In this document: positions 1 to 7,014 of the stretch, one piece after another
Numbering within the stretch: the first letter of the stretch is position 1
How the letters are laid out: each line of letters opens with the position of its first letter
DNA from: Desulfurococcales archaeon
GTDB taxonomy: Archaea; Thermoproteota; Thermoprotei_A; Sulfolobales; NBVN01
Assembly: GCA_023255965.1 (NCBI GenBank)
Contig: JAGDWE010000013.1
Location: 1-17,834, forward strand
DNA length: 17,834 nt
Reading direction: 5' to 3'
Position numbers and translations under genes: made by a program
Notes under the pieces: model-generated
Database searches by the model: none
What the model saw: the letters and a program-made list of their open reading frames with translations, nothing else
Told to the model about the DNA's origin: nothing

Positions 1-6
1 AGTGAT

Positions 7-408
7 ATGGTGGAGAGACGCATATATAGGTCGAGTAAGGATAGAATACTATGCGGTGTATGTAGCGGTATAGCTAAGTACTTTAACGTAGATCCAGTCA
101 TAGTTAGGCTTTTGTGGATTGCATTAACGCTCCTAAGCTTCGGTGTAGGTGCTTTGCTGTATGTAATAACATGTTTAGTTATTCCTAAGGAAGGCGGGGA
201 ATCCAATAGTCATGCTAACGTAAGGGGTAAGGGAGTAGATGGTAGATCCTTGGCAGCGCTAATCATCCTAGTCACTGGCTCATTTTTAATAGTGAATAGT
301 ATTGTGGAGCTGATGCCTAAGGTGGTGAGGATAGTGAACATATCTCCGGAAGCTAGGCTATTGGCGGGAATAATCATGGTTATAGCTGCATTACTTCTTT
401 TAAGGTAG
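7..408 (+). CDS. PspC-domain membrane protein
   Basis: A 133-residue protein with an N-terminal PspC domain (about residues 4-62). It has the usual basic start, a conserved CGVCSGIAKYF-type segment and a hydrophobic helix at about 33-60 ending in IPKE. After a polar linker (63-80) come two more hydrophobic segments, about 81-104 and 115-132. PspC proteins are inner-membrane proteins linked to envelope stress in bacteria; the archaeal members have no defined role. The ATG at 7 is preceded by AGTGAT, a partial match to the archaeal Shine-Dalgarno sequence, but only six bases of upstream sequence are visible, so an operon partner upstream cannot be excluded. The family assignment is firm; the function is not. 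Confidence 0.85.
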   Translation: MVERRIYRSSKDRILCGVCSGIAKYFNVDPVIVRLLWIALTLLSFGVGALLYVITCLVIPKEGGESNSHANVRGKGVDGRSLAALIILVTGSFLIVNSIVELMPKVVRIVNISPEARLLAGIIMVIAALLLLR

Positions 409-419
409 CTTAAGGATAG

Positions 420-484
420 TTAATTGATGATGAAGCCCGGCCTTACATCAGATCTAATGAAGATCCATTCATGCGCTGAATTAA
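420..484 (+). ncRNA. candidate box C/D guide sRNA
   Basis: This sits between two convergent genes. In order it has a 5' stem strand TTAAT (420-424), box C ATGATGA (427-433), a first guide region, a weak D' box CAGA (449-452), a C' box ATGAAGA (457-463, one mismatch to RUGAUGA), a guide of exactly 12 bases (464-475), box D CTGA (476-479) and a 3' stem strand ATTAA (480-484) fully complementary to the 5' strand. That is the standard archaeal C/D sRNA layout and size. The second guide, TCCATTCATGCG, is complementary to CGCAUGAAUGGA, which I recall from the conserved helix-71 region of large-subunit rRNA. The D+5 rule would place the 2'-O-methyl group on the U of GCAUG. The D' box is weak, so only the second guide is well supported. 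Confidence 0.7.
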
Positions 485-501
485 TGGGCTTTATTACGAA
501 A

Positions 502-2004
502 TTAGATTACGTAAAGTAGTGAGAGCGAGGCAATTAATTGGGCTGTTGTAGTAATTAAGGCTATCTTTAACCACTCACCCCATTTAATCGATATACCCCT
601 ACTTTCACATATAGATATAGCTACTATGTTTGCCGTAGAACCTATTGGAGTGTAGTTACCTCCATATACGCCTCCGTAAAGTAATGCAAAGAATATCCCC
701 CTCCCAACCAGGCCTAACGAGTTTAAGAGAGTTGCTATGGGCGTCATTGAGACTATTACTGATAGATTATCGAGTACTGAGCTAAGTATAGCCGAGCTCC
801 ACAGCATAGTAGGCATGAGTAGGGCTGGATACCTTATATATGAAATTACATATGCGATCTTAATCATGGTGCCACTATATGTTAGGGAGTAGCTTAATAT
901 GAATAGCGAGATGAAGAAGAGTAATGAAGGCCACTCAACGCTATCTCTAATGAACTCTGAAATGCTTTCTGGGGGTATAAAAGCCATTGATAGAACTATG
1001 TATGCGTAAGGGATGAATGCAAGGAGCGAATGCGGGTCTATACGGGTTCCAGAAAACACCGAGAGACACTCACTTAGATGCTCATTAAGTACTACGGTGG
1101 CTATAAACATGGATAGAATTACAATACCTGCATATGCCATCCTTAATTCCCTCCTAGTTACACGCATATAGTATGAAGTGATATACGTATCAACGCTACG
1201 TCCAGAACTTATTAATGCCTTACTGAACTCCATTAACGTTCTCTTATTAGTTAAATATATGATCGCTAAAATCAATATAAATCCGATTAAAGCCACGGTG
1301 AATCCGTACTTAATGAATTCCGACATGGACATGTTTGCAGTAAAGAATAGATATATTCCTATGGGGTTGCCTATAGGCAATGCCACGCTACCGGTATTAG
1401 TTGCTAGGACAGATAACACTATTAACGGTTTAACGTCGAACTTTATCAGCCTATTTAACTCAAATATAAGCGTAACCACGTATATAATGCTCGTGACTTC
1501 ACCTAGCAACGCAGATAGGATGAACGCTAGAGCTAACATGAGGGTTATTAATCTTAACGCGCTTCCCTTACTAACCTCAACTATACGTATCGCCAAGTAC
1601 TCGAAGGTACCCAATTTCCTAAGTATACCGGCCAATGTCATAGATCCTATAAGGAATAGAATTAAATTCCACTCAACAGCCGATGTGATAAGGGTTTGAG
1701 GAGGTACTAAACCAATAAGCACTATAGTGCATAGGGATAATAACGCAGCAGCAACCCTCCACTCCATTTTAAATACCGTGGCAGCTACTACCATTAGGAA
1801 GAGGGTTAATGCTAGTGCTTGATGTAAGATTGCAGTGAAGGAGTTAATATCATTAAGTAGTACATTACCTATTTCCTCATACCAAATAGATAATAGTCGC
1901 TTACCTACGTCGGAGTTTACATCTACGGTTATGGACTTCATAACCATCAATGATAGTATGAATAGTATCATAGTTACGGTAATTAATTTATATAGAGCCT
2001 TCAT
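502..2004 (-). CDS. ArsB/NhaD-type (ion transporter superfamily) permease
   Basis: A polytopic membrane protein of about 500 residues with some twelve hydrophobic segments. It shows the two-fold repeat typical of the ArsB/NhaD/citrate transporter superfamily. The first half carries a re-entrant motif, TNTGSVALPIGNPIGIY (about residues 205-220). The second half carries a matching motif, GGNYTPIGSTANIVA (about 455-470), preceded by SSVLDNLSVIV. Relatives move arsenite, sodium/proton or dicarboxylate; the substrate cannot be told from sequence, and no arsR or arsA lies nearby. The ATG at 2004 is chosen; an in-frame GTG at 2010 and TTG at 2007 are alternatives. A TATA-like AATTATATTA on the minus strand (2031-2040) lies about 25-30 bases upstream of these, so the message may be leaderless or nearly so. 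Confidence 0.82.
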   Translation of the reverse strand: MKALYKLITVTMILFILSLMVMKSITVDVNSDVGKRLLSIWYEEIGNVLLNDINSFTAILHQALALTLFLMVVAATVFKMEWRVAAALLSLCTIVLIGLVPPQTLITSAVEWNLILFLIGSMTLAGILRKLGTFEYLAIRIVEVSKGSALRLITLMLALAFILSALLGEVTSIIYVVTLIFELNRLIKFDVKPLIVLSVLATNTGSVALPIGNPIGIYLFFTANMSMSEFIKYGFTVALIGFILILAIIYLTNKRTLMEFSKALISSGRSVDTYITSYYMRVTRRELRMAYAGIVILSMFIATVVLNEHLSECLSVFSGTRIDPHSLLAFIPYAYIVLSMAFIPPESISEFIRDSVEWPSLLFFISLFILSYSLTYSGTMIKIAYVISYIRYPALLMPTMLWSSAILSSVLDNLSVIVSMTPIATLLNSLGLVGRGIFFALLYGGVYGGNYTPIGSTANIVAISICESRGISIKWGEWLKIALITTTAQLIASLSLLYVI

Positions 2005-2030
2005 CAACACACCCTAGAAATACTAGGAGC

Positions 2031-2040
2031 TAATATAATT
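2031..2040 (-). promoter_or_regulatory. TATA box of the permease gene
   Basis: Read on the minus strand this is AATTATATTA, following a T/A-rich stretch. Its centre is 25-31 bases from the possible GTG (2010) and ATG (2004) starts, the usual crenarchaeal spacing for a leaderless or very short-leader transcript. Confidence 0.4.
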
Positions 2041-2157
2041 AAAAACCTTAAAATGTTAAAATTGCTTGCTACGTACGTAGCTGTAGGTTTTGAAGAAACC
2101 TTGCAGGTATTTAAATACTTCTTCTACTTGACCTCCTCGACGACTAAAGGCCTATAA

Positions 2158-2299
2158 AAATTATGGGTTGGCATAGAAGCGTATGTAGGATTAGGCCGTC
2201 CTAGAGCGCTCCTGTAGCGAAGGATGGAGCCGGATGGAGCAGGATTGACCTCCTCCCCGTCCTGGAGGGCGAGGCTTTCAGTTGCGATTTTTCTGTAGA
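2158..2299 (+). pseudogene. probable 3' remnant of an IS200/IS605-type tnpB
   Basis: The gap 2011-2347 holds no intact gene. In one plus-strand frame, 2158-2299 reads as a degenerate C-terminus: GRPRALL, a TAG stop at 2215-2217, RRMEPDGAG, then LTSSPSWRARLSVA, ending at TAG 2297-2299. To my recollection the LTSSPSWRARLSVA-type end, encoded across the element's terminal hairpin, is common in archaeal TnpB genes. No catalytic domain or zinc finger is present, so at most the last 45 or so codons survive. The region is GC-rich compared with its surroundings and holds a small stem-loop (2198-2225) and a tandem repeat GGATGGAGC (2222-2230 and 2232-2240). The assignment rests on motif memory and needs a database search. 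Confidence 0.4.
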
Positions 2300-2345
2300 T
2301 GTAATTACAACTGAAAGCCCTGCCATTTATGGTGGAGAGGAGGTC
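2247..2345. repeat. inverted 38-base arms resembling IS605-type ends
   Basis: The arm at 2247-2284 and the arm at 2308-2345 are reverse complements at about 29 of 38 positions. The inner 12 bases match perfectly (GGCTTTCAGTTG 2273-2284, CAACTGAAAGCC 2308-2319), and the outer 12 match except for one base (2247-2258 and 2334-2345). Each arm can also fold on its own: the left as CCTC-CC-TCC with GGA-GG-GAGG, the right around CCATTTATGG. The arms differ in sequence but keep a hairpin at the same place. The right arm ends two bases from the stop codon of the redox gene at 2348, so the structure could also act as its terminator. Two facing IS200/IS605-type right ends, or a small non-autonomous derivative, would explain it. 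Confidence 0.5.
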
Positions 2346-2347
2346 GG

Positions 2348-2863
2348 TTATTTACTGGATCCGAACCCCGACCTCAATATGTGTTTAACAGCTATTCTCG
2401 CAGCTACTTTAACTACGTCACTACATTTATTGATATCGCCGGAGGATACGAATTCGCTTAGTTCCTTGGGATCCCTTAAATTATAGTATCTACCAAATAG
2501 CCTTATGTGAATGTCCCTACATCTAACGCTACCGAAGTATTCCTTAAACTCGTCGAACACCTTAGCGCCTACCTCCATGGCCTTACCATACTTAATCGAC
2601 TCGGTCGTAGGTTCAAGCTTATCACGCCCGTAAACTAAGCTTACAGCCATCAACGCGCCTAGTAATGCCCCGCAAACCTCCCCGCTCCTAGCAACCCCGC
2701 CTGCTAGGGCTGAGGCGGCTTTGAATACATCACCATCCCCTAAACCTAGCACGTCTTGAATGGCCTTTAAGGTCATCTGAGAACATCCGTGGTACTTAAG
2801 GTCTAGATCCTTAGCTAAAGACTCAACCCTGTTTAAGATTAACTCTAGATCATCTATACGCAT
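2348..2863 (-). CDS. C_GCAxxG_C_C family redox protein
   Basis: A soluble 171-residue protein. The conserved pattern is Cys27 (HGCSQ), a glycine-rich segment ending in CGALLGA (Cys64), Cys115 (VRCRD) and Cys147 (NKCSD). This fits the C_GCAxxG_C_C family of putative redox-active proteins; four well-spaced cysteines could bind a metal or FeS cluster or form disulfides. The family has no firm biochemical function. It lies directly downstream of the hydrogenase operon on the same strand, separated by 107 bases that contain hairpins. A TATA-like CTTAATTA on the minus strand, centred near 2885, is about 22 bases from the ATG, so it may have its own leaderless promoter. A role as a redox partner of the hydrogenase is an inference from position only. 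Confidence 0.78.
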   Translation of the reverse strand: MRIDDLELILNRVESLAKDLDLKYHGCSQMTLKAIQDVLGLGDGDVFKAASALAGGVARSGEVCGALLGALMAVSLVYGRDKLEPTTESIKYGKAMEVGAKVFDEFKEYFGSVRCRDIHIRLFGRYYNLRDPKELSEFVSSGDINKCSDVVKVAARIAVKHILRSGFGSSK

Positions 2864-2917
2864 CGAATCCCTCTCAGTACTAATTAAGGGGGTTAATAAG
2901 GATCGACATATTAATCG

Positions 2918-2955
2918 GGCTTCACCTCCATGAAGCCTCGCCTTAAAAGGCGAGG
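2918..2955 (-). terminator. paired hairpins between hydrogenase operon and redox gene
   Basis: Two stem-loops share bases 2936-2937. One is CCTCGCCTT/AAGGCGAGG (2936-2944 with 2947-2955), a perfect stem. The other is GGCTTCA/TGAAGCC (2918-2924 with 2931-2937, loop of six). They start 16 bases after the large-subunit stop codon. There is no strong T-run on the minus strand, so termination or RNA-end protection is inferred. The sequence also resembles the terminal hairpins seen at 2247-2345. Confidence 0.4.
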
Positions 2956-2970
2956 GAGCCGTCAGTAGAG

Positions 2971-4260
2971 TTAGTTTATGATTAGTTTCTTAACTCGTAA
3001 GAAATGGGTAGCACATGAAATGCATGGATCGTAGTTCCTGACGGTCTGCTCAGCAAGCCACTGAGCCTTAGATTCCTCTAGGTTAACTAATTTATCGCCT
3101 AACTCCATTAGATCCACCTCAATTGCCGCTAGGTTCTGTGCCGTAGGCGGTATTATGTTAGCGTTAACTACGAACCCCTCATCGTCTAGCTCATATCTAT
3201 GATAGAGGATGCCTCTAGGGGCCTCAGTAATAGCAGCAGCTAAGCCAGCTCTAACATTGCCTTCTATGTAGGGTTCCCTAGGTTCCCTATAATTGAGTAT
3301 CAATTCCTCGATCTCTATTACTGCGTGATACACCTCAGCTAGTCTAGCTATAATGCTTTGATATGTATTGACTAGCGGGGATCCATATCCATAGGCCTCA
3401 ATAACCTCCTTCACATCGGGCCTAAGTAGGTGGTAATTATTATTATACCTCGCTATAGGCCCGGTGACGTACACTCCACGTCCTTTAATCCTATACCTAA
3501 GGGATGTGGAGTACTTGACTTGCTCGGTAACTACGTACTTCTCGAAGTCGTCTTCAGATATATTCAGTCCCTTATTTGATACTACCCTACCGTAAAGTAT
3601 CGGGTATTCCCTATCGCCCTTTAATGATACGTATTCGAAGTCCCTTCTAACTTCAGGTATAGGTAGCTTTAACACCCACTCAAGTAATTCCTTAGCATAT
3701 CTCTTAACCTCCCATACACCCTTAAGTAACTTCATTAACTCGCTCCTAGAGATAACTTTATAGAAGCCGCCAACCCTGAACGATACTGGATGCACGGGTC
3801 GACCGCCAATAACCCTTATTACTTCATTACCCCACGCCTTAACTTTAAGTCCCTTCCTAACTACTTCAGGGAAGTCCTTAGCCATATCAAGCACTGACTG
3901 ATACCCGAGGAAGTCAGGTGCATGAAGCATCAATGCATGGAGTACGTGGCTTTCGATCCATTCGCCTAGGTATGCCATCCTCCTTAGTACGTTTATTTCC
4001 TCGGAGACCTCAATACCTAATATCTTCTCTAACGCTCTGCACGAGCTCATTATATACGCTATGGGACAGATACCGCATATCCTAGCAGTTATATCCGGCA
4101 CTTCATGGTACTTCCGCCCCCTAAGGAATGCTTCGTAGAATCTAGGCGGCTCAAATATCCCTACCTCAACTCTAACTACTTTATTATCTTTGATCTCCAT
4201 ATACAAATTACCCTCCCCTTCAACCCTAGATAGGTAATCCACCTTAATCACGCTACCCAT
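2971..4260 (-). CDS. hydA: [NiFe] hydrogenase large (alpha) subunit, group 3b type
   Basis: Catalytic subunit that binds the Ni-Fe(CN)2CO centre and interconverts H2 with protons and electrons in the cytoplasm. The N-terminus shows SRVEGEG (residues 11-17). The first metal motif is RICGICPIAY (60-69; Cys62, Cys65) and the last is DPCISCATH (411-419; Cys413, Cys416, His419). Both cysteine pairs needed for the active site are present. Ten residues follow His419, which fits removal of a short C-terminal peptide by a maturation protease, but no hyp or protease gene is in the window. The length (429) suits group 3 enzymes, and the partner subunits indicate the NADP-linked 3b class (sulfhydrogenase-like). 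The start overlaps the delta-subunit gene by 8 bases. Confidence 0.93.
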   Translation of the reverse strand: MGSVIKVDYLSRVEGEGNLYMEIKDNKVVRVEVGIFEPPRFYEAFLRGRKYHEVPDITARICGICPIAYIMSSCRALEKILGIEVSEEINVLRRMAYLGEWIESHVLHALMLHAPDFLGYQSVLDMAKDFPEVVRKGLKVKAWGNEVIRVIGGRPVHPVSFRVGGFYKVISRSELMKLLKGVWEVKRYAKELLEWVLKLPIPEVRRDFEYVSLKGDREYPILYGRVVSNKGLNISEDDFEKYVVTEQVKYSTSLRYRIKGRGVYVTGPIARYNNNYHLLRPDVKEVIEAYGYGSPLVNTYQSIIARLAEVYHAVIEIEELILNYREPREPYIEGNVRAGLAAAITEAPRGILYHRYELDDEGFVVNANIIPPTAQNLAAIEVDLMELGDKLVNLEESKAQWLAEQTVRNYDPCISCATHFLRVKKLIIN

Positions 4261-5020
4261 ACCTCCTACTCACCTCCCTAAAGGGCTTAGCCCAATTAGT
4301 AAACTGCCTCAGTAGCAGGGCTATCTCCTTAGATGTTAAGTTAAGTTCCTTAAACTTCTCAGCAAGCAACTCCGGTTTAGGATCTATCATGGGTCCGTAG
4401 CATCCGTAGCATCCCCTACCGTACGTAGGGCATATGGCGTTGCACCCAGCTCTAGTGACCGGACCTAAGCATGGAGTGCCCTTAGCTACAATTACGCAAA
4501 CATTGCCCTTTCTCTTACATTCATTACATAGCGAGTCAACAGGTAATACAGGCACCTTATGCCTAAGTAATTGATTTATGAAGAGAAGTAGTTGCTCCTT
4601 ACTTACAGGGCATCCGTATATCTCGTAATCGACCTTAATGTATGCTGATGCAGGTTCGGCTGTCTTAAGCGCTTCAATCCATTCAGGATTGGGATATACA
4701 TACCTCTTAAATTCTTCAACGTTAGCCCAGTTTCTCAGCGCTTGAATGCCGCCATACGTAGCGCACGCACCTATGGCTACAACTATGTCCGACTCCTCCC
4801 TCAACTTCCTAACCACATCAACTTCATGGGGCGTTGATATGGCTCCCTCAACGAAGGCTACATCGTAGGGGCCGGGCTTATTATCCCTTTTCGCTTCATA
4901 GAACATGGTGAACTCCACCTTATCAGTTAACTGCAGTAATTCCTCCTCCATATTTAGGAATTGCAGTTGGCAACCATCGCAGCCGGAGAACTTGTATACG
5001 GCTACCTTTAACTTCCTCAT
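4253..5020 (-). CDS. hydD: [NiFe] hydrogenase small (delta) subunit
   Basis: Electron-transfer subunit of the cytoplasmic hydrogenase. The proximal 4Fe-4S cluster ligands are visible: Cys14 and Cys17 (SGCDGCQ), Cys86 (GACATYGG) and Cys137 (YGCP). The C-terminal part carries eight more cysteines in typical spacing (165, 168, 175, 184, 193, 197, 204, 207), enough for two further 4Fe-4S clusters leading to the flavoprotein side. There is no twin-arginine signal, as expected for a soluble group 3 enzyme (255 residues). The gene overlaps the upstream gamma-subunit gene by 4 bases (ATGA) and the downstream alpha gene by 8, so translation is probably coupled. Confidence 0.92.
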   Translation of the reverse strand: MRKLKVAVYKFSGCDGCQLQFLNMEEELLQLTDKVEFTMFYEAKRDNKPGPYDVAFVEGAISTPHEVDVVRKLREESDIVVAIGACATYGGIQALRNWANVEEFKRYVYPNPEWIEALKTAEPASAYIKVDYEIYGCPVSKEQLLLFINQLLRHKVPVLPVDSLCNECKRKGNVCVIVAKGTPCLGPVTRAGCNAICPTYGRGCYGCYGPMIDPKPELLAEKFKELNLTSKEIALLLRQFTNWAKPFREVSRRYG

Positions 5021-5847
5021 ATCTGATCAACCCAGAAGTACCTATCTATAAACCAAAACGGGAACACAGGTCCATGTTTACATATGAAGTAAGGTCCCAT
5101 CTGGCAGTGCCCGCATAGCCCGACACCGCATCTCATCCTCCTCTCAAGTGATAGGAATATTTGGTTACCTTTAAACCCCATGTTAAGTAACTCCTTCACG
5201 GCGTACTTCATCATTATCTCAGGACCGCAGATAAATGCTATGGAATTATCAGGTCTTAAATTGATCTTAGGCAATAAAGCTGTGACCACGCCTACATTAC
5301 CCCTCCACGTTTCGTCCGGGGCATCAACAGTTAGGTAGAGCTCAGTATTAGGGATGGATTCGTAGTCCACGTATTCATACCTATAGATTAGCTCCTTAGG
5401 ATTTCTTGCGCCATAAACTATTATCAGCTTATTGTACTTCGCTCTATTCCTTGCTACCTCCCTAATAACCGGCCTCAACGGGGGTAATCCAATACCTCCT
5501 GCGATAATTACTAAATCCTTGCCTTCGCATAGGTATAGAGGCCACCCATTACCGTAGGGCCCCCTAAAACCTATGATATCACCCTCTCTAATGTACGCGA
5601 AGGTCTTAGTCACAGAACCTACGAACCTAACAGTATGAGCTACGATCCTCTTATCATAGTATATATCACTAACTGATATAGGTACTTCGCCGACCCCATG
5701 AATGTACAGAAGATCGAATTGCCCAGGCTTAGGCAGGTTAACATCTTCAGGTAGTTTTACGTAGTACGTTCTTACATTACTAGTCTCAACCCTAACACCT
5801 ACAACTAACGATGGCCTTGGGGTAAGCATTGAGGATAATTTAACCAC
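5017..5847 (-). CDS. hydG: hydrogenase gamma subunit, FAD/NAD(P)-binding with 2Fe-2S
   Basis: A ferredoxin-reductase-type subunit that passes electrons between NAD(P)H and the hydrogenase core. Residues about 10-100 form the FAD-binding barrel, with the conserved FRGPYGNG at 94-101. Residues about 110-215 form the nucleotide-binding domain (IIAGGIGLPPLRP at 114-126, ICGPEIMM at 206-213). The C-terminus has four cysteines in the dihydroorotate-dehydrogenase-electron-transfer style (Cys240, 245, 248, 256), which hold a 2Fe-2S cluster. Relatives include sulfhydrogenase gamma and AsrB of anaerobic sulfite reductase; the adjacent hydrogenase subunits favour the former. It overlaps its neighbours by 8 and 4 bases. 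Confidence 0.9.
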   Translation of the reverse strand: MVKLSSMLTPRPSLVVGVRVETSNVRTYYVKLPEDVNLPKPGQFDLLYIHGVGEVPISVSDIYYDKRIVAHTVRFVGSVTKTFAYIREGDIIGFRGPYGNGWPLYLCEGKDLVIIAGGIGLPPLRPVIREVARNRAKYNKLIIVYGARNPKELIYRYEYVDYESIPNTELYLTVDAPDETWRGNVGVVTALLPKINLRPDNSIAFICGPEIMMKYAVKELLNMGFKGNQIFLSLERRMRCGVGLCGHCQMGPYFICKHGPVFPFWFIDRYFWVDQI

Positions 5848-6922
5848 CCGACTTCACCTCCTTAAAAATCCTACTTACCGTCTCCCTCAAATCTATTCCT
5901 ACAGGACACCAGGTAATACATCTCCCACATCCTACACATCCAAATACGCCAAATTGCTTGATCCAGTAGGCGAACTTATGGAGGACGAAGTGCCTGTACC
6001 TAGCCCATATGTCAGGTCTAAAATGCCCTCCCGCAACCATCGCATATGTATAGTTTAAACAGCCATCCCATACCCTTACCCTATCGGCTGATCCATCCAA
6101 CCTAGGTACGTCAACCACGTCAAAGCAGAAGCACGTCGGGCAGACCAAATTGCAGTTAGCGCAGCCTAAGCACCTACTGGCTACATCAGTGAATACCGAT
6201 GAGTTGATCCCTAATTCAAGGACTTCAGGTAGATTATCCGTAGTGAAGTCCGCTCTAGCGGCCATGTAGGCCTTACACATTACGTCCTCAAACTCTCTAT
6301 ACGTTACATTATCGATTGGCACTACATCCATTAAGTTAAGTAATTTAACTCCAAGCTCGCTACCGGCCTCAACTACTAACTTATCACCTATCCTAGTATA
6401 GGATAGATCGAATCCGTTCTTAGCCCTCGGTCCTGTGCCCATCGTGGCGCAGAAGCACGTTGATGCAGGCCTAGTACAGTTCTCAACTATTAGCACCAAG
6501 TTACTACGTAATAACTTAAAGTACTCATCACCTATAACGCCTTGAACTCTGTCCATGACCTTTATTGAGGCTAGATCACATGGCTTTATGCCGAAGAAAG
6601 CTAACTTAACCTCATCAACTTCAGGGTATCGAATACTCCAATCACCCATCACAGTAAATAACTTAAGCTCTGATGGATATAGGAACTTCTTAGGCGAGTC
6701 AGGGCCATGCCTAAAGAAATCACCACGCTGGATCCTATACTTACCAGGTGCCTGTAAGTCCTCTATATCCTTAGCCAATTCGCTGAAGTTACGTACATTA
6801 ACTAACCTTAATACATTATCTACCACCTTATAACCGATGACTTCGTAACCTAAGTGAAGCAATCCACTGAATAATTTACTAAGGTCCTCGGGACGCCCTA
6901 AGTATAGTCCGGTAACGGACAT
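5840..6922 (-). CDS. hydB: hydrogenase beta subunit, two 4Fe-4S clusters
   Basis: First gene of the hydrogenase operon, encoding a 360-residue iron-sulfur subunit of the HydB/AsrA family. Two ferredoxin-like motifs are clear near the C-terminus: Cys251, 254, 257, 261 and Cys329, 332, 335, 339. Further conserved cysteines occur at IKPCD (115) and in NCTRPASTCFC (149, 156, 158), a family segment followed by MGTGP. It likely links the flavin subunit to the small-subunit clusters. Together with gamma, delta and alpha it makes the four-subunit sulfhydrogenase set. A minus-strand TATA-like TTAATTATA (6940-6948) lies about 22 bases before the ATG with no clear Shine-Dalgarno sequence, so leaderless initiation is likely. 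Confidence 0.9.
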   Translation of the reverse strand: MSVTGLYLGRPEDLSKLFSGLLHLGYEVIGYKVVDNVLRLVNVRNFSELAKDIEDLQAPGKYRIQRGDFFRHGPDSPKKFLYPSELKLFTVMGDWSIRYPEVDEVKLAFFGIKPCDLASIKVMDRVQGVIGDEYFKLLRSNLVLIVENCTRPASTCFCATMGTGPRAKNGFDLSYTRIGDKLVVEAGSELGVKLLNLMDVVPIDNVTYREFEDVMCKAYMAARADFTTDNLPEVLELGINSSVFTDVASRCLGCANCNLVCPTCFCFDVVDVPRLDGSADRVRVWDGCLNYTYAMVAGGHFRPDIWARYRHFVLHKFAYWIKQFGVFGCVGCGRCITWCPVGIDLRETVSRIFKEVKSGG

Positions 6923-6939
6923 AGAGTAGTAGCCGAACC

Positions 6940-6993
6940 TATAATTAAGGTTAAGTTAATTAATTTTTCGATAAGATTATTGAAAATTTATAT
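6940..6993. promoter_or_regulatory. divergent promoters: hydrogenase operon and membrane-protein cluster
   Basis: The 92-base region 6923-7014 separates two divergent units. On the minus strand TTAATTATA (6940-6948) is about 22 bases from the hydB start. On the plus strand TTTATAT (6987-6993), preceded by GAAAA as a possible BRE, would start transcription near 7013-7019. A second minus-strand TATA candidate, TATAAATT, overlaps the plus-strand one. A and T runs fill the space between. Confidence 0.45.
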
Positions 6994-7014
6994 CGCGCCA
7001 AGTGTAGACCATAT

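Noticed and set aside
1178..1699. 173-residue plus-strand frame within the permease gene
   Set aside because: It is antisense to a clear multi-spanning transporter with conserved motifs; its sequence shows no domain or start signal.
2107..2118. Perfect 12-base palindrome GTATTTAAATAC
   Set aside because: AT-rich palindromes of this length are expected by chance in such a gap; it may be a two-way TATA box but nothing downstream supports it.
5017..6922. Anaerobic sulfite reductase (AsrA/AsrB) instead of hydrogenase subunits
   Set aside because: The two genes resemble AsrA and AsrB, but no siroheme-binding AsrC follows; hydrogenase small and large subunits do, in overlapping order.
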